A DNA stretch of 64,000 nt from Lustribacter sp965277075 (lineage in GTDB: Bacteria; Vulcanimicrobiota; Vulcanimicrobiia; Vulcanimicrobiales; Vulcanimicrobiaceae). Below the pieces are notes generated by a model. That model was not told the DNA's origin, made no database searches, and saw only the letters and a list, made by a program, of their open reading frames with translations. This document shows positions 1-8,955 of the stretch, piece by piece. The stretch lies in contig OZ255707.1 in the NCBI GenBank assembly GCA_965277075.1, positions 2,914,001-2,978,000 of the forward strand, read 5' to 3'. Numbering within the stretch: the first letter of the stretch is position 1; each line of letters opens with the position of its first letter. Position numbers and translations under genes: made by a program.

Positions 1-892
1 TGTCGCGGACGTCGGTCCAGTCGAAACCGACGCGCGCGGCTTTCTCTTGCATCTTCTGTCCGCGTTGCAATGCGGGCAGCGCCTTCGGGATGCCGTCGAG
101 CTTCGACGTGCGCGACGCGCTCGACGCTTCTTGCGCTTTGAGTTGATCCCAATTCGCCCACACGTCGGCGACGCTGGCGACCGCGACGTCGCCGAACACG
201 TGCGGGTGACGTCGGATCATCTTGTTCGCGAGTCCGTCGACGACGTCCGCGATCGAGAAGCGTCCGCGCTCCGTCGCCAACTGCGCGTGAAAGACGACTT
301 GAAAAAGGAGGTCGCCCAGTTCCTCGCAGAGTTCGCTCGGCTCGTCACCCTCGATCGCGTCGACGACTTCGTACGTTTCCTCGATCAGATACCGCACGAG
401 CGACTCGTGCGTCTGCTCGCGATCCCATGGGCACGATCGGCGCAACCGGCCCATCACTTCGATCAGATCGTCCCAGCGCTGATGCGCGGAGCCGGGAGGC
501 AACGGAACGAGCGGCATCGCGATCGACGCAGAAAGCGTCGCACGCGGCATGCCGGGAACGATCTCGGTCGTGATCCCGCGGCGCTCGAGCGCGCGCAGGA
601 GCACCGGCAGACCAGCGAAATCCGAGAGTGGATTTCCGAGAATCCCGAGCGCGAGATCGCGCTCGTCCAGGCGTTCGACGAAGCAGTCGATCACCTCGCT
701 CGAGCCGCGAACGAACAGCGGCTGATCGGTGATGAGGTCGCGCACCATGGTCACGCCCTCGCTCTCCAAAAAGAGGACGAGGTCAGGCGGCGCAAGCACG
801 GTCGCTGCGCGCGCGACCGCGCGCAGCGATTCACGACTTCCTAGGGTGAGGAGGTCGGGGTCGCCCGGACCAAGGCCGACGATGCGAAGCAT
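1..892 (-). CDS. mazG: MazG/YabN-type nucleoside triphosphate pyrophosphohydrolase (3' end outside window)
   Basis: Hydrolyses NTPs to NMP and pyrophosphate, a house-cleaning role in the MazG family. The translated part (297 residues) opens with MLRIVGLGPGDPDLLTLG, the start of a tetrapyrrole-methylase-like domain as in YabN. That domain seems shortened to about 130 residues, against over 200 in full methylases. The MazG domain follows: CPWDREQTH near 154, the metal-binding helix EETYEVVDA near 171-179, and EELGDLLFQVVFHA near 190-203. The reading frame is open to the window edge, ending in KMQEKAARVGFDWTDV, so the C-terminus is missing. The ATG at 892 immediately precedes the methylase motif. 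Downstream on the strand of prsA and mfd, an order also known in Firmicutes. Confidence 0.9.
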   Translation of the reverse strand, partial: MLRIVGLGPGDPDLLTLGSRESLRAVARAATVLAPPDLVLFLESEGVTMVRDLITDQPLFVRGSSEVIDCFVERLDERDLALGILGNPLSDFAGLPVLLRALERRGITTEIVPGMPRATLSASIAMPLVPLPPGSAHQRWDDLIEVMGRLRRSCPWDREQTHESLVRYLIEETYEVVDAIEGDEPSELCEELGDLLFQVVFHAQLATERGRFSIADVVDGLANKMIRRHPHVFGDVAVASVADVWANWDQLKAQEASSASRTSKLDGIPKALPALQRGQKMQEKAARVGFDWTDVRD

Positions 893-926
893 GCGCAGCG
901 ATTCCCTGGGCCGAAAAGAAGTCCGG

Positions 927-1895
927 CTACGTTGCAGCCGGAGACGGAGCGGCCGGGCTGGTAGCCGCCGCCGACGTCGCGGGCAGCGGGACGGCGGCCG
1001 GGAACGCGTCCTTATAACGGTCGTCGTAGACTTGGATGTTCGCCTTTGAGCGAAGCTGCTGCAAAAAGACCGGTACTTGCTGGGCCTGCTGCTGCTGCGT
1101 CAACTGATTCTTGATCTGCGTCGATGCTGCCGCCAGTGTGGCCGTCGTCGCGGGGCGCTTCTCTTCAACTTGAATGACGTGCCACCCGAACGGCGATTTG
1201 ACCGGCTGCGAGATCGAACCGACCGGCAGCGAGAACGCCGCTGCCTGGAACGCCGGCACCATCTGGCCTTTGCCGAAGAAGCCCAGTTCGCCGCCCTTGT
1301 CCTTGGTCGACGTATCGGTCGAATATTGCTTCGCGAGCGCCGCGAAATCGCCGCCGGATTTCAGCTTCGCTTCGACCTGATCGGCGGTGGCTTTGTCGGC
1401 GACGAGAATGTGGCGCGCACGCACTTGAGCCGGCTTGTCGAGCAGCGTGTGGTTCTTATCGAAATACGCTTTCACGTCGGCGTCGCTCACGTGGACGTCC
1501 GGTGCGACGGCCTTTTCGATAATGATCTGCTGGCGCAAAATATTCTGCACGTCGGCGTCTGTCAGGCCCTGTTGCTTGAGGATGGTGTCGAACTGGCCGG
1601 GCGGATACTTCGCCTTGATGTCGTTTTCTTTTTTGTCGATCTCGTTTTGCGCGACGTCGATTTTCTGGCTGGTTCCATATTGATCGACGAGCGACTGCTG
1701 AACGAGCTGCGTGAGAACTTGTTTGCCGGCCGGACTCGATTCGAGTTTTTTGTCGAAATCGGCACGCGTGATCTTCTGATCGTTGACGGAGGCGACATCG
1801 CCGCCCCCACTGCTGCTCCCGGCAGAACAGCCGGTGATCGTTACGCCGATGACGGCGGTTGCCACGATGGCAGCCGCACGAATGAGCTTGGACAT
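927..1895 (-). CDS. prsA: PrsA/SurA-like lipoprotein peptidyl-prolyl isomerase
   Basis: Extracytoplasmic foldase, 322 residues. A lipoprotein signal peptide (MSKLIRAAA..., hydrophobic core, lipobox ending ITGC with the lipidated Cys at 23) is followed by a Gly/Ser linker, a SurA-like N-terminal helical region (about 40-150) and one parvulin rotamase domain (about 156-248, including RARHILV, GGELGFFGKGQMVPAF and PFGWHVIQV). The C-terminal tail is Gln- and Ala/Pro-rich. I chose the ATG at 1895 because GGGAGA lies just upstream and the signal peptide starts there; the reading frame stays open farther upstream but adds only non-conserved sequence. Lies between the DUF1003/mfd genes and mazG on the same strand. 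Confidence 0.9.
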   Translation of the reverse strand: MSKLIRAAAIVATAVIGVTITGCSAGSSSGGGDVASVNDQKITRADFDKKLESSPAGKQVLTQLVQQSLVDQYGTSQKIDVAQNEIDKKENDIKAKYPPGQFDTILKQQGLTDADVQNILRQQIIIEKAVAPDVHVSDADVKAYFDKNHTLLDKPAQVRARHILVADKATADQVEAKLKSGGDFAALAKQYSTDTSTKDKGGELGFFGKGQMVPAFQAAAFSLPVGSISQPVKSPFGWHVIQVEEKRPATTATLAAASTQIKNQLTQQQQAQQVPVFLQQLRSKANIQVYDDRYKDAFPAAVPLPATSAAATSPAAPSPAAT

Positions 1896-1927
1896 AGTTC
1901 TCCCGTCGGGTCGTTCGTACGCACAAA

Positions 1928-1949
1928 TGCGGAGCATTAACGCTCCGCA
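1928..1949. repeat. 8-bp inverted repeat upstream of prsA
   Basis: TGCGGAGC and GCTCCGCA flank the six bases ATTAAC, a perfect 8-bp palindrome with a short AT-rich centre. It lies about 35 bases upstream of the prsA start, between prsA and the DUF1003 gene. It could be an operator, a leader hairpin or the terminator stem of the mfd-DUF1003 transcript. No U-tract follows on either strand, so a rho-independent terminator is unlikely. Confidence 0.45.
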
Positions 1950-1998
1950 CGACCTCCGCGCTTCCAAGCCCATGTAGCACGACCCTGCCCTCTTGCGA

Positions 1999-2532
1999 TC
2001 ATTCTTGGCCGGGTTCGGCCGGCGTGCGATCTTCGATCGCTTGTGCGACGATATGCGGATCGGCCCGTTCGCGAAGCGCGTGCACTTCCGGGTCGTGATG
2101 TGTCGGAATCTGCGGCAAATCGCTCCGCAGCGCATCGAGCATGTCGATCAGCTTTGCCGTCCGCCGCTCGGTCAGCAAATTGATTTGGAGATCGAGGCGG
2201 CTTCGTTGCAGGTCGATTTGCGCCGTGCGGTTCTCGGTCGTCAGGACGAGAACGACGAACAGCAGGCTAAGGAGGGTCAAGATGCCGTCCAGCAATGGAA
2301 ACGGCGCCGGATCGAACGCGGAGTGCGTCGTCGCGGACAAGATGAGGTTCGTGCCGACCCAGACGGCGACGAACGCGACGATCAAATACACGATCCGCGG
2401 ACGCCCGATGCGTCGCGTCACCCGCTCGATCCAGCGCTGATGCGGCGACATCGCAGCTTGAGCGCGCCGTTCGAGTTCGGCGATCGAGTCGATCGCCTCT
2501 TCGACGTGCGTGTTGCTTTGCGATTCGCTCAC
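1999..2532 (-). CDS. DUF1003 family membrane protein
   Basis: A 177-residue protein with two adjacent membrane segments (about 47-66 and 80-100) and the family's PFPLLDGILTLLSLLFV-like second helix, followed by a conserved TENRTAQIDLQRSRLDLQIN stretch. This matches the DUF1003 pattern; the function of that family is unknown. The GTG start at 2532 overlaps the TGA stop of mfd (GTGA), which indicates translational coupling. The last 50 residues are charged and Pro-rich and are probably cytoplasmic. Confidence 0.75.
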   Translation of the reverse strand: MSESQSNTHVEEAIDSIAELERRAQAAMSPHQRWIERVTRRIGRPRIVYLIVAFVAVWVGTNLILSATTHSAFDPAPFPLLDGILTLLSLLFVVLVLTTENRTAQIDLQRSRLDLQINLLTERRTAKLIDMLDALRSDLPQIPTHHDPEVHALRERADPHIVAQAIEDRTPAEPGQE

Positions 2533-5500
2533 GCGGCGACCGTGCTCTCGCGCAGCGACTCGAGTAACGCGCGAAGCGTCGGCAGTTGCTCCGCCGCCGT
2601 GCGCGCGGGAAGATCGATCGTGATCTTGCCCTCGCCGAAACGGAACTTGTTCTTGGTGATCGACTGCAATTTCGGAATCGATGCCGGATCGAGGCGAAAC
2701 GCCGTGCCGACACCGAGCGTCAGCCGCTGCTCGTTGATGACCACGCGCGTGACGCCGACCTGCAGCGCCATCACGCGCAAGCGCGTGATTTCGACGAGGT
2801 TGTCGAGCGGCTCGGGCAACGGACCGAAGCGGTCGCGAACGCTTGCCACGGCTTCGTCGACGTCCGGGAGCGAGCGCGCAGCGGCCAACTGCTGGTAGAT
2901 CGCAATTTTTTGCGAGACCTGCGGGATGTAGTCGTTCGGAACGAACGCGTCGAGTTTCACGTCGATAACGGCTTCGCGCCCATCAAGGTTAGCCTGAGCC
3001 TGCCGATTGTCACCCTGAGCGTGTCGAAGGTCTTTGCGCGCGGCGATCGCTTCGGCCAGCAATTGCGCGTACGTTTCGAATCCGACCGCGCCGATAAAAC
3101 CTGACTGCGCTGCGCCGAGCAGATTACCGGCGCCGCGAATTTCGAGGTCGCGCATCGCGATCTGCAAGCCCGAGCCCAAGTGCGTGAATTCGCGAATCGC
3201 TTCGAGCCGCGCCTTCGCGTCTTCGGTGAGCGCCTTGTGCGCTTGGTAAAGCAGATACGCATAGGCCTGATGGTTCGAGCGACCGACGCGCCCGCGCAAC
3301 TGGTAGAGTTGCGCCAGCCCGAATTTGTCGGCGTCGTTGACGACGATCGTGTTGACGTTCGGGATGTCGATCCCGTTTTCAATGATCGTCGTCGAGACGA
3401 GTACGTCGATCTCGCCGTCGATGAACCGTGCCATGATCGGCTCGAGTTCGTGCTCGTGCATCTGCCCGTGACCGACCGCGATCCGTGCCTTGGGCACGAG
3501 CTGCTGTAGTGCGCGGGCAAGGCCGTAGATCGACTCGATGCGGTTGTGCACGTAGTAGACCTGACCGCCGCGATCGAGTTCGTTCACGATCGCCCGTTGC
3601 ACGACGGCGTCCGACGCGGGGACCACGACCGTCTTGATCGACATGCGATTGCGCGGTGCGGTGCGAATCAGCGAGAGGTCGCGCACGCCCATCAGCGACA
3701 TCTGCAACGTTCGCGGAATCGGTGTCGCCGAGAGCGTGAGGACGTCGACGGTCGCCCGCAGTTGCTTGAGCCGCTCTTTGTGCATGACGCCGAAGCGCTG
3801 TTCTTCATCGACGATGATCAGGCCGAGGTCGCGAAAGACGACGTCTCTCTGCAGTAGCCGGTGTGTCCCGACGACGACGTCGACATGACCGGACGCGAGC
3901 GCCGCCAGCGTCGCCTGCTGTTCTTTTTTTGTCTTGAAGCGCGAGAGCTCTTCGACGCGTACGGGAAACGACGCGAAGCGCTGGGAGAACGTCCGGTAGT
4001 GCTGCGACGCGAGCAACGTCGTCGGAACCAGCACGGCGACTTGCTTTTTATCGCCGAGCGCTTTGAACGCGGCACGCACCGCGACTTCCGTTTTGCCGTA
4101 GCCCACGTCGCCGCACACGAGGCGGTCCATCGGACGCGGCCGTTCCATATCGGCTTTGGTGTCGTCGATCGCCTTGGCTTGATCCGGCGTCGCTTCGTAG
4201 GGAAACGCTTCTTCGAGTTCGCTTTGCCACGGCGTGTCGGTCCCGAACGCGAAGCCGCGCGAGACTTCACGCTCGGCGTACAGTTCGACGAGTCCGTCGG
4301 CGATTTTCGCAAGCGCTTCGGAGACGCGGCCTTTGGTGCGCGCCCAGTCGGCGCCGCCCATCTTGCTGAGTTTGGGCGCGGCGCCTTCTTGGGCGCCGTA
4401 CTTGGTGACTTGGTGCATCTGATGCACGGGGACGAGCATGCGGTCCGTGCCCGCGTAACGCAGATCGAGATAGTCGCTGGTCGAGCCGAGAATCGTTTCG
4501 GTGCGCAGTCCGAGGTACTGGCCGATGCCGTGGACCGCGTGCACGACGTAATCGCCGACCTTGAGATCGGCCAGCGTGACCGGTACGCCTTCTTTCACCG
4601 CGCGCAGCTTCACGCGCTTCGCGGGTTGCCCGAAGATCTCGCGGTCGCCGAGCACGTGCAGACGTAAGCCGGGCACGGAAAAGCCGGCTTCGAGCGATCC
4701 GCCGTCGACGAACACGCTCCCGCCGCGTGGACCGAGTGCGACGCCGTCGGTTCCGGCGGCGCGCAAATGCACGAGCCCCGCGCTGCGTTCGACCGCGATG
4801 TTCGCGTCGCGCAGAATTTCCGTGACGCGCGAAGCGCCGTTGACGATGAGCCAGACGGTTTCACCCGCGCTCAGCCACTCGCGCACCGACTGGAGAAAGC
4901 GTTCGATCTGACGGCTGAAGAGCTCGCCGGGATGCGTTTCGAGCGCGAAGCCTTGGACCGCGTGCGGCAGCCATGCTTGATCGCCGGCTTCGATGCCGCC
5001 GGTGACGATCAAGACGCGGCGCGCGGCGAGCGCGTCGCGATAATCGGCGAGGCGGGGATACGGTGCGTGCAGATCGGCGAGCAGCGCTTCACCGACTTCG
5101 TCGGCGCGCACGTCGAGCTCGCCGGACTCGACGCCCGCGAGCAGCACGTCTTCGGCGCGCGAGCGCTCATCGTCGAGACTGCGGTCGATCGTGGCGAGCA
5201 TGCCGGGTTCTTCGAGGACGATGACGGCGCGCGCATCGAGGTAGTCGAGCAATGTCGCGCGTTCGTCGTAGGCGTAGCCGGCCCACGGTTCGGGCACGTC
5301 GTGGCCGGCGGCGAGGTACGCGCGGACGGCCGAAATGACGTTCGGCTCGCCGGTCGCGCGCGCGACGACGTTCGCGCGCAGCGCGTCGTCGCGCAGGATC
5401 TCGAGCCACGGCACGACGATGACGCGTTCGAGCGCGTCGTCCGAGCGTTGCGATGCAATGTCGAAGGGACGGATCGACTCGAGCTGGTCGCCGAAGAATT

Positions 5501-6122
5501 CGAGCCGCACGGGTCGATCGGCCGTTGCGGGAAACACGTCGAGAATGCCGCCGCGTACCGCGAACTCGCCGGCCGCACTGACCACATCGGCGCGCGCGTA
5601 GCCGAGCCGAAAGAGACGCGCTTGGACGACGTCCCAACCCGGTTCGTCACCGGCCGTAAGCGCCAGTATTTCCGCTTCGAAGCGCGCGCGCGGAACGACG
5701 TATTGCCGCAACGCCGCGAGCGGCGCGACGATGAGTTGCGGCCGCTTCGTGCACAGATCGTGGAGCAATGTCATCCGTGCGCTGCGGTCGGACGGCGACT
5801 CGATCGCGCCGACCGTTTCGTCCCGCGGCCGCACGAGCGTGGCGGAGCGCGTGTCCGACTCTCCGAGATAGTAGGTCAGATCGGCGAAGGTCCGTTCGGC
5901 GACGTCGGCCGTCGGCACGACAACGAACAGCGTGCCCCCAGTCGCCCGGTGAATCCCGGCGAGCAGATACGGCCGCGCGGCGGCCGTTGTCTCGTGGAGC
6001 GCGAACGCAAGTCCCCGATCAGCGGGCGTACGCAACCGTTCGATCAGCTCCGCGAGGGGCCGGCTACTCGAGGAGAGCGCGCGGACGAACGAGGGCGCTA
6101 AAGCAGATGGAGCGTCGGGCAC
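2529..6122 (-). CDS. mfd: Transcription-repair coupling factor Mfd
   Basis: ATP-driven DNA translocase that removes RNA polymerase stalled at lesions and recruits UvrA. At 1197 residues it is full length. Visible in order: a UvrB-like N-terminal region, the RNA-polymerase-interaction domain (VGDYVVHAVHGIGQYLGL), helicase motif I GDVGYGKTE, the DEEQ box in LIIVDEEQRFGV, SATPIPRTL, the VSTTIIENGIDIPNVNT and QLRGRVGRS motifs, and the C-terminal UvrA-binding region. The GTG start has AAGGA just upstream and a TACGAT -10-like box eight bases away. A REP-like string (3010-3030) is embedded in frame in the C-terminal part. DUF1003 and prsA follow on the same strand. Confidence 0.97.
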   Translation of the reverse strand: MPDAPSALAPSFVRALSSSSRPLAELIERLRTPADRGLAFALHETTAAARPYLLAGIHRATGGTLFVVVPTADVAERTFADLTYYLGESDTRSATLVRPRDETVGAIESPSDRSARMTLLHDLCTKRPQLIVAPLAALRQYVVPRARFEAEILALTAGDEPGWDVVQARLFRLGYARADVVSAAGEFAVRGGILDVFPATADRPVRLEFFGDQLESIRPFDIASQRSDDALERVIVVPWLEILRDDALRANVVARATGEPNVISAVRAYLAAGHDVPEPWAGYAYDERATLLDYLDARAVIVLEEPGMLATIDRSLDDERSRAEDVLLAGVESGELDVRADEVGEALLADLHAPYPRLADYRDALAARRVLIVTGGIEAGDQAWLPHAVQGFALETHPGELFSRQIERFLQSVREWLSAGETVWLIVNGASRVTEILRDANIAVERSAGLVHLRAAGTDGVALGPRGGSVFVDGGSLEAGFSVPGLRLHVLGDREIFGQPAKRVKLRAVKEGVPVTLADLKVGDYVVHAVHGIGQYLGLRTETILGSTSDYLDLRYAGTDRMLVPVHQMHQVTKYGAQEGAAPKLSKMGGADWARTKGRVSEALAKIADGLVELYAEREVSRGFAFGTDTPWQSELEEAFPYEATPDQAKAIDDTKADMERPRPMDRLVCGDVGYGKTEVAVRAAFKALGDKKQVAVLVPTTLLASQHYRTFSQRFASFPVRVEELSRFKTKKEQQATLAALASGHVDVVVGTHRLLQRDVVFRDLGLIIVDEEQRFGVMHKERLKQLRATVDVLTLSATPIPRTLQMSLMGVRDLSLIRTAPRNRMSIKTVVVPASDAVVQRAIVNELDRGGQVYYVHNRIESIYGLARALQQLVPKARIAVGHGQMHEHELEPIMARFIDGEIDVLVSTTIIENGIDIPNVNTIVVNDADKFGLAQLYQLRGRVGRSNHQAYAYLLYQAHKALTEDAKARLEAIREFTHLGSGLQIAMRDLEIRGAGNLLGAAQSGFIGAVGFETYAQLLAEAIAARKDLRHAQGDNRQAQANLDGREAVIDVKLDAFVPNDYIPQVSQKIAIYQQLAAARSLPDVDEAVASVRDRFGPLPEPLDNLVEITRLRVMALQVGVTRVVINEQRLTLGVGTAFRLDPASIPKLQSITKNKFRFGEGKITIDLPARTAAEQLPTLRALLESLRESTVAA
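3010..3030. repeat. REP-like string inside mfd
   Basis: The plus strand reads CACCCTGAGCGTGTCGAAGG from 3011. Its complement, beginning CCTTCGACACGCTCAGGG, closely resembles a short repeat scattered between genes in many GC-rich bacterial genomes. Here it lies within mfd, in frame, and encodes the unconserved linker (around LRHAQGDNRQAQANLDG) between the helicase core and the UvrA-binding domain. I see only one copy in this window, so its status as a genome repeat is inferred from general knowledge. Confidence 0.4.
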
Positions 6123-6130
6123 GGGTCCTT

Positions 6131-6136
6131 ATCGTA
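6131..6136 (-). promoter_or_regulatory. Extended -10 element upstream of mfd
   Basis: Read on the minus strand, GTGTGGTACGAT ends eight bases before the mfd GTG start. TG-G-TACGAT fits an extended -10 box. No good -35 hexamer is visible. The same GTGTGGTAC string, also with an eight-base gap to a GTG start, precedes dusB at 33245-33254. A leaderless or near-leaderless transcript would follow. Confidence 0.45.
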
Positions 6137-6155
6137 CCACACGCCGCGATTGCGC

Positions 6156-6581
6156 CTACCTCCCGACCCGCACGTCCAGCGAGGTCGCGTAGGTTCGGCC
6201 GTCGGATGCCGTCGCGACAAAGCGTACCGGGAGCGTCCGGTTCGCGATGAAAAACGGGATCGGCGGTACGTGGCCCATCACGCCGAAGCGGGCCGGTCCG
6301 GCGGAGAAGAGTGCGAATCGCACGCCGTACGCTTCGATCGTCACGCCGGTGACGTCGGGCGTCGTCGTGACCACCACTACGTACGACGCGCCGGAGCGAG
6401 CGATCTGATCGCTCATCGCGATCTGCGTGATTGCCGGTCCGCCGGCAGCCGGCGCAGGGGGCGTGACGAGATAGGTCAGGGGAATCAGTGTCGGTGCCGC
6501 CGTCGGCGATGCGACGACCGACGGTGACGGTTGGGGAAACGGCGTCGCGCTCGCTGACGGCGCCGGTGTGGGGACGGCCAT
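6156..6581 (-). CDS. Small Pro/Ala-rich hypothetical protein
   Basis: A 141-residue protein I do not recognise. Residues 1-50 are a Pro/Ser/Ala/Thr linker with no convincing signal peptide. Residues 55-141 look like a single beta-rich domain (alternating hydrophobic stretches such as SYVVVVTTTPDVTGVTIEAYG and a final RTYATSLDVRVGR). An in-frame TAG lies 11 codons upstream of the ATG at 6581, so the start is not much farther out. It is separated from mfd by 33 bases on the same strand and is divergent from the phosphorylase gene. Possibly a cell-surface beta-sandwich protein, but export is not evident. Confidence 0.55.
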   Translation of the reverse strand: MAVPTPAPSASATPFPQPSPSVVASPTAAPTLIPLTYLVTPPAPAAGGPAITQIAMSDQIARSGASYVVVVTTTPDVTGVTIEAYGVRFALFSAGPARFGVMGHVPPIPFFIANRTLPVRFVATASDGRTYATSLDVRVGR

Positions 6582-6626
6582 ACCGACGGCGGGCTTCTGT
6601 ATGCGGCGGCGCTAACCCAACCGCCC

Positions 6627-7910
6627 ATGACCGATGGCTGGATCCGGCACGCGCTGGATGCCAAACGCGGCGGAGCGCCGCTCGACGGCACGACGTGGAC
6701 GCGGCTGATCGACGGCTACCTCGACGGAACGGTCGAGGACGTGGCGATCGCGGCGCTGCTGATGGCCGTGGCAATTCGCGGGCTCGAGGGCGACGAAATC
6801 GCGGCGTTGACCGATGCGATGGTGCGGTCGGGCGAGGTGCTCGCGTTCGACGGCGTCGTCGTCGATAAACACTCGAGCGGCGGGGTCGGCGACAGCGTTT
6901 CGCTGATCGTCGTGCCGCTGGTCGCGGCCTGCGGCGTCGCGGTCGCCAAGCTCTCGGGCCGCGCGCTCGGACATACGGGCGGAACGCTCGATAAGCTCGA
7001 GTCGATTCCCGGGGTTCGCACCGACCTCTCGCCGGAGGTGTTTCGGGCCCAAGTCGAACGCGTCGGCTGTGCGATTTCCGCGCAGAGCGACCGGCTCGTT
7101 CCGGCCGACCGGCGCCTCTACGATCTGCGCGACCGCACCGGCACGGTCCCGAGCATCGGGCTCATCGCGGCGTCGATCGTTTCGAAGAAGATCGCGGGGG
7201 GCGCGTCGGCGATTGTGTTCGACGTCAAAGTCGGGTCGGGCGCGTTCATGCGGACGGTTTCGCAGGCGCGCCAACTCGCGGAGACGATGGTGACGCTTGC
7301 GCGCCGCTTTGACCGCCGGGTGTCGGCGCTCGTGACCGACATGAACGAACCGCTCGGACCGTCGATCGGTGACGCCCTCGAGGTCATCGAAGCGCGCGAT
7401 TTCCTGCGCGGCCGGCAACGCGACGCGCGTCTTGCCGACGTCGTGATGCTCGTCGCAACCGAAATGCTTGCGGTCGGCGGGCTCGCGCGCGACGAGGCGC
7501 CCGCGCGAATCGCGATGGCGCTCGACGGCGGCGCGGCCCTCGAACGGTTCGTCGATCTGATCGAAGCGCAAGGCGGAACGCGCGCAGCGCTCGATGCGAT
7601 GCGCGTTCCCGCGGAGCGCGTCCCGATCCGGGCAGATCGCGACGGCGTCGTGCACGCGGTCGACGCTGCGACGATCGGCGACCGCGCCCGCGCCGCCGTC
7701 ACAGCGTACGGCAATTCGGCTGGGATCATCGTGCGCGCCCGCATCGGCGAGCGCGTACGCGCCGGCGAGACGCTCGCCGAACTGATCGGCGGCGACGCTG
7801 ATACGGCGGCCATTGCGGCCGCGTTCACGCTGGGCGAGGCAGCGGTCCCAAAACATCCGTTGCTCGCGGCTGCCGTTCGGGATGCCGACCCCCTCGTGTC
7901 GTCGAATTAA
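6627..7910 (+). CDS. deoA: Pyrimidine-nucleoside/thymidine phosphorylase
   Basis: Phosphorolysis of thymidine, deoxyuridine or uridine to base and (deoxy)ribose-1-phosphate in nucleoside salvage. The 427-residue length is normal. The family signature is clear: phosphate-binding DKHSSGGVGDSVSL near 78, then KLSGRALGHTGGTLDKLESIPG near 108-129. The C-terminal domain has GDRARAAVTAYGNSAGIIV and the barrel-sandwich RIGERVRAGETLAEL. The sequence alone does not separate DeoA from the broader Pdp enzymes. hldD starts only seven bases downstream on the same strand, although the two enzymes share no obvious pathway. Confidence 0.92.
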   Translation: MTDGWIRHALDAKRGGAPLDGTTWTRLIDGYLDGTVEDVAIAALLMAVAIRGLEGDEIAALTDAMVRSGEVLAFDGVVVDKHSSGGVGDSVSLIVVPLVAACGVAVAKLSGRALGHTGGTLDKLESIPGVRTDLSPEVFRAQVERVGCAISAQSDRLVPADRRLYDLRDRTGTVPSIGLIAASIVSKKIAGGASAIVFDVKVGSGAFMRTVSQARQLAETMVTLARRFDRRVSALVTDMNEPLGPSIGDALEVIEARDFLRGRQRDARLADVVMLVATEMLAVGGLARDEAPARIAMALDGGAALERFVDLIEAQGGTRAALDAMRVPAERVPIRADRDGVVHAVDAATIGDRARAAVTAYGNSAGIIVRARIGERVRAGETLAELIGGDADTAAIAAAFTLGEAAVPKHPLLAAAVRDADPLVSSN

Positions 7911-7917
7911 CGCTGGA

Positions 7918-8955
7918 ATGAACGGTTCGCGAACTGGCCGAGTAGTCGTCACGGGCGCAGCCGGTTTGATCGGCAGCGCTATCGTTTGGGAACTGAACCG
8001 TCACGGCGTCGAGGATATCATCCTCGTCGACCGTCTCGGTTCGACCGAGAAGTGGCGGCATCTCGTGCCGTTGCGATTCACCGATTATCTCGAAGCGGAC
8101 GAATTCTATCCGCGCGTCGCGAGCCACCCGAATGCGTTCGGCCACGTCGGCGAGGTCTACCATCTGGGCGCATGTTCGGCGACGACCGAGCGTAACGCAA
8201 CGTACTTGATCGCCAACAATTACCGCCTCACGCAACAACTCGCGACCTGGTGCGTCGCACAGGATACGCGGTTCGTCTACGCATCCTCCGCGGCGACGTA
8301 CGGCGCGCGCGAAATCGACATGCGTGAAGATCTCGACGCGCACGCCCTCACGCCGCTCAACATGTACGGCTATTCGAAGCATCTCTTCGACCTGTGGGCA
8401 GCGCGCGAAGGGCTGCTCGATCGGATCGTCGGCTTGAAATTCTTCAACGTCTACGGCCCGAACGAGGATCACAAGGGCGACATGCGCAGCGTCGTCGCGA
8501 AGGCCTACGAGCAGATTCTCGCTGCCGGTTCGATGCGGCTTTTCGAAAGTTACCGGTCCGGTACGGCGCACGGCGAACAGACGCGCGACTTTCTGTACGT
8601 CAAAGATGCCGCAGCCGTTGCGGTCCATCTCGGACGAACGCCGGCCGCGGCCGGAATCTATAACGTCGGCGCCGGTGTCGCGCGGACGTGGAACGATCTC
8701 GCGTACGCGATTTTCGACGCGCTTCGTCTTGCGCCCGACATTGCGTACATTCCGATGCCCGATGCGCTGCGCGGCCGCTACCAGTACCGCACCGAAGCGT
8801 CGATCGAGCGGTTGCGCGCGAGCGGGTACGCGACGCCGTTCACGACGTTGGAAGCGGGTGTTCGTGACTACGTGTGCGGGTACTTGATGCCGGGCGTGCC
8901 GCTCGGTGCCGAAGCGGCGGTCAATTCGGCGCGTTCGACCGCGGCGACGACGTAG
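7918..8955 (+). CDS. hldD: ADP-L-glycero-D-manno-heptose 6-epimerase
   Basis: Last step in making ADP-L-glycero-D-manno-heptose for the LPS inner core, an NADP-dependent short-chain-dehydrogenase fold. 345 residues from the ATG at 7918. Seen: Rossmann motif VTGAAGLIGSAIVWEL, the active-site region YASSAATYG, the Tyr-x3-Lys pair in MYGYSKHLFD, and the HldD-specific block FFNVYGPNEDHKGDMRSVV with RDFLYVKDAAAVAV and MPDALRGRYQY. Its presence argues for a lipopolysaccharide outer membrane. The 3' end overlaps the convergent glycosyltransferase gene by 88 bases, an unusually long antisense overlap. Confidence 0.92.
   Translation: MNGSRTGRVVVTGAAGLIGSAIVWELNRHGVEDIILVDRLGSTEKWRHLVPLRFTDYLEADEFYPRVASHPNAFGHVGEVYHLGACSATTERNATYLIANNYRLTQQLATWCVAQDTRFVYASSAATYGAREIDMREDLDAHALTPLNMYGYSKHLFDLWAAREGLLDRIVGLKFFNVYGPNEDHKGDMRSVVAKAYEQILAAGSMRLFESYRSGTAHGEQTRDFLYVKDAAAVAVHLGRTPAAAGIYNVGAGVARTWNDLAYAIFDALRLAPDIAYIPMPDALRGRYQYRTEASIERLRASGYATPFTTLEAGVRDYVCGYLMPGVPLGAEAAVNSARSTAATT

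Noticed and set aside
47..844. Long plus-strand frame at the window start
   Set aside because: It is antisense to the MazG gene, whose translation shows clear family motifs; the plus frame is Arg/Asp-rich with no domain.
4767..6101. 444-residue plus-strand frame opposite mfd
   Set aside because: A shadow frame caused by high GC; Mfd on the minus strand has complete helicase motifs.
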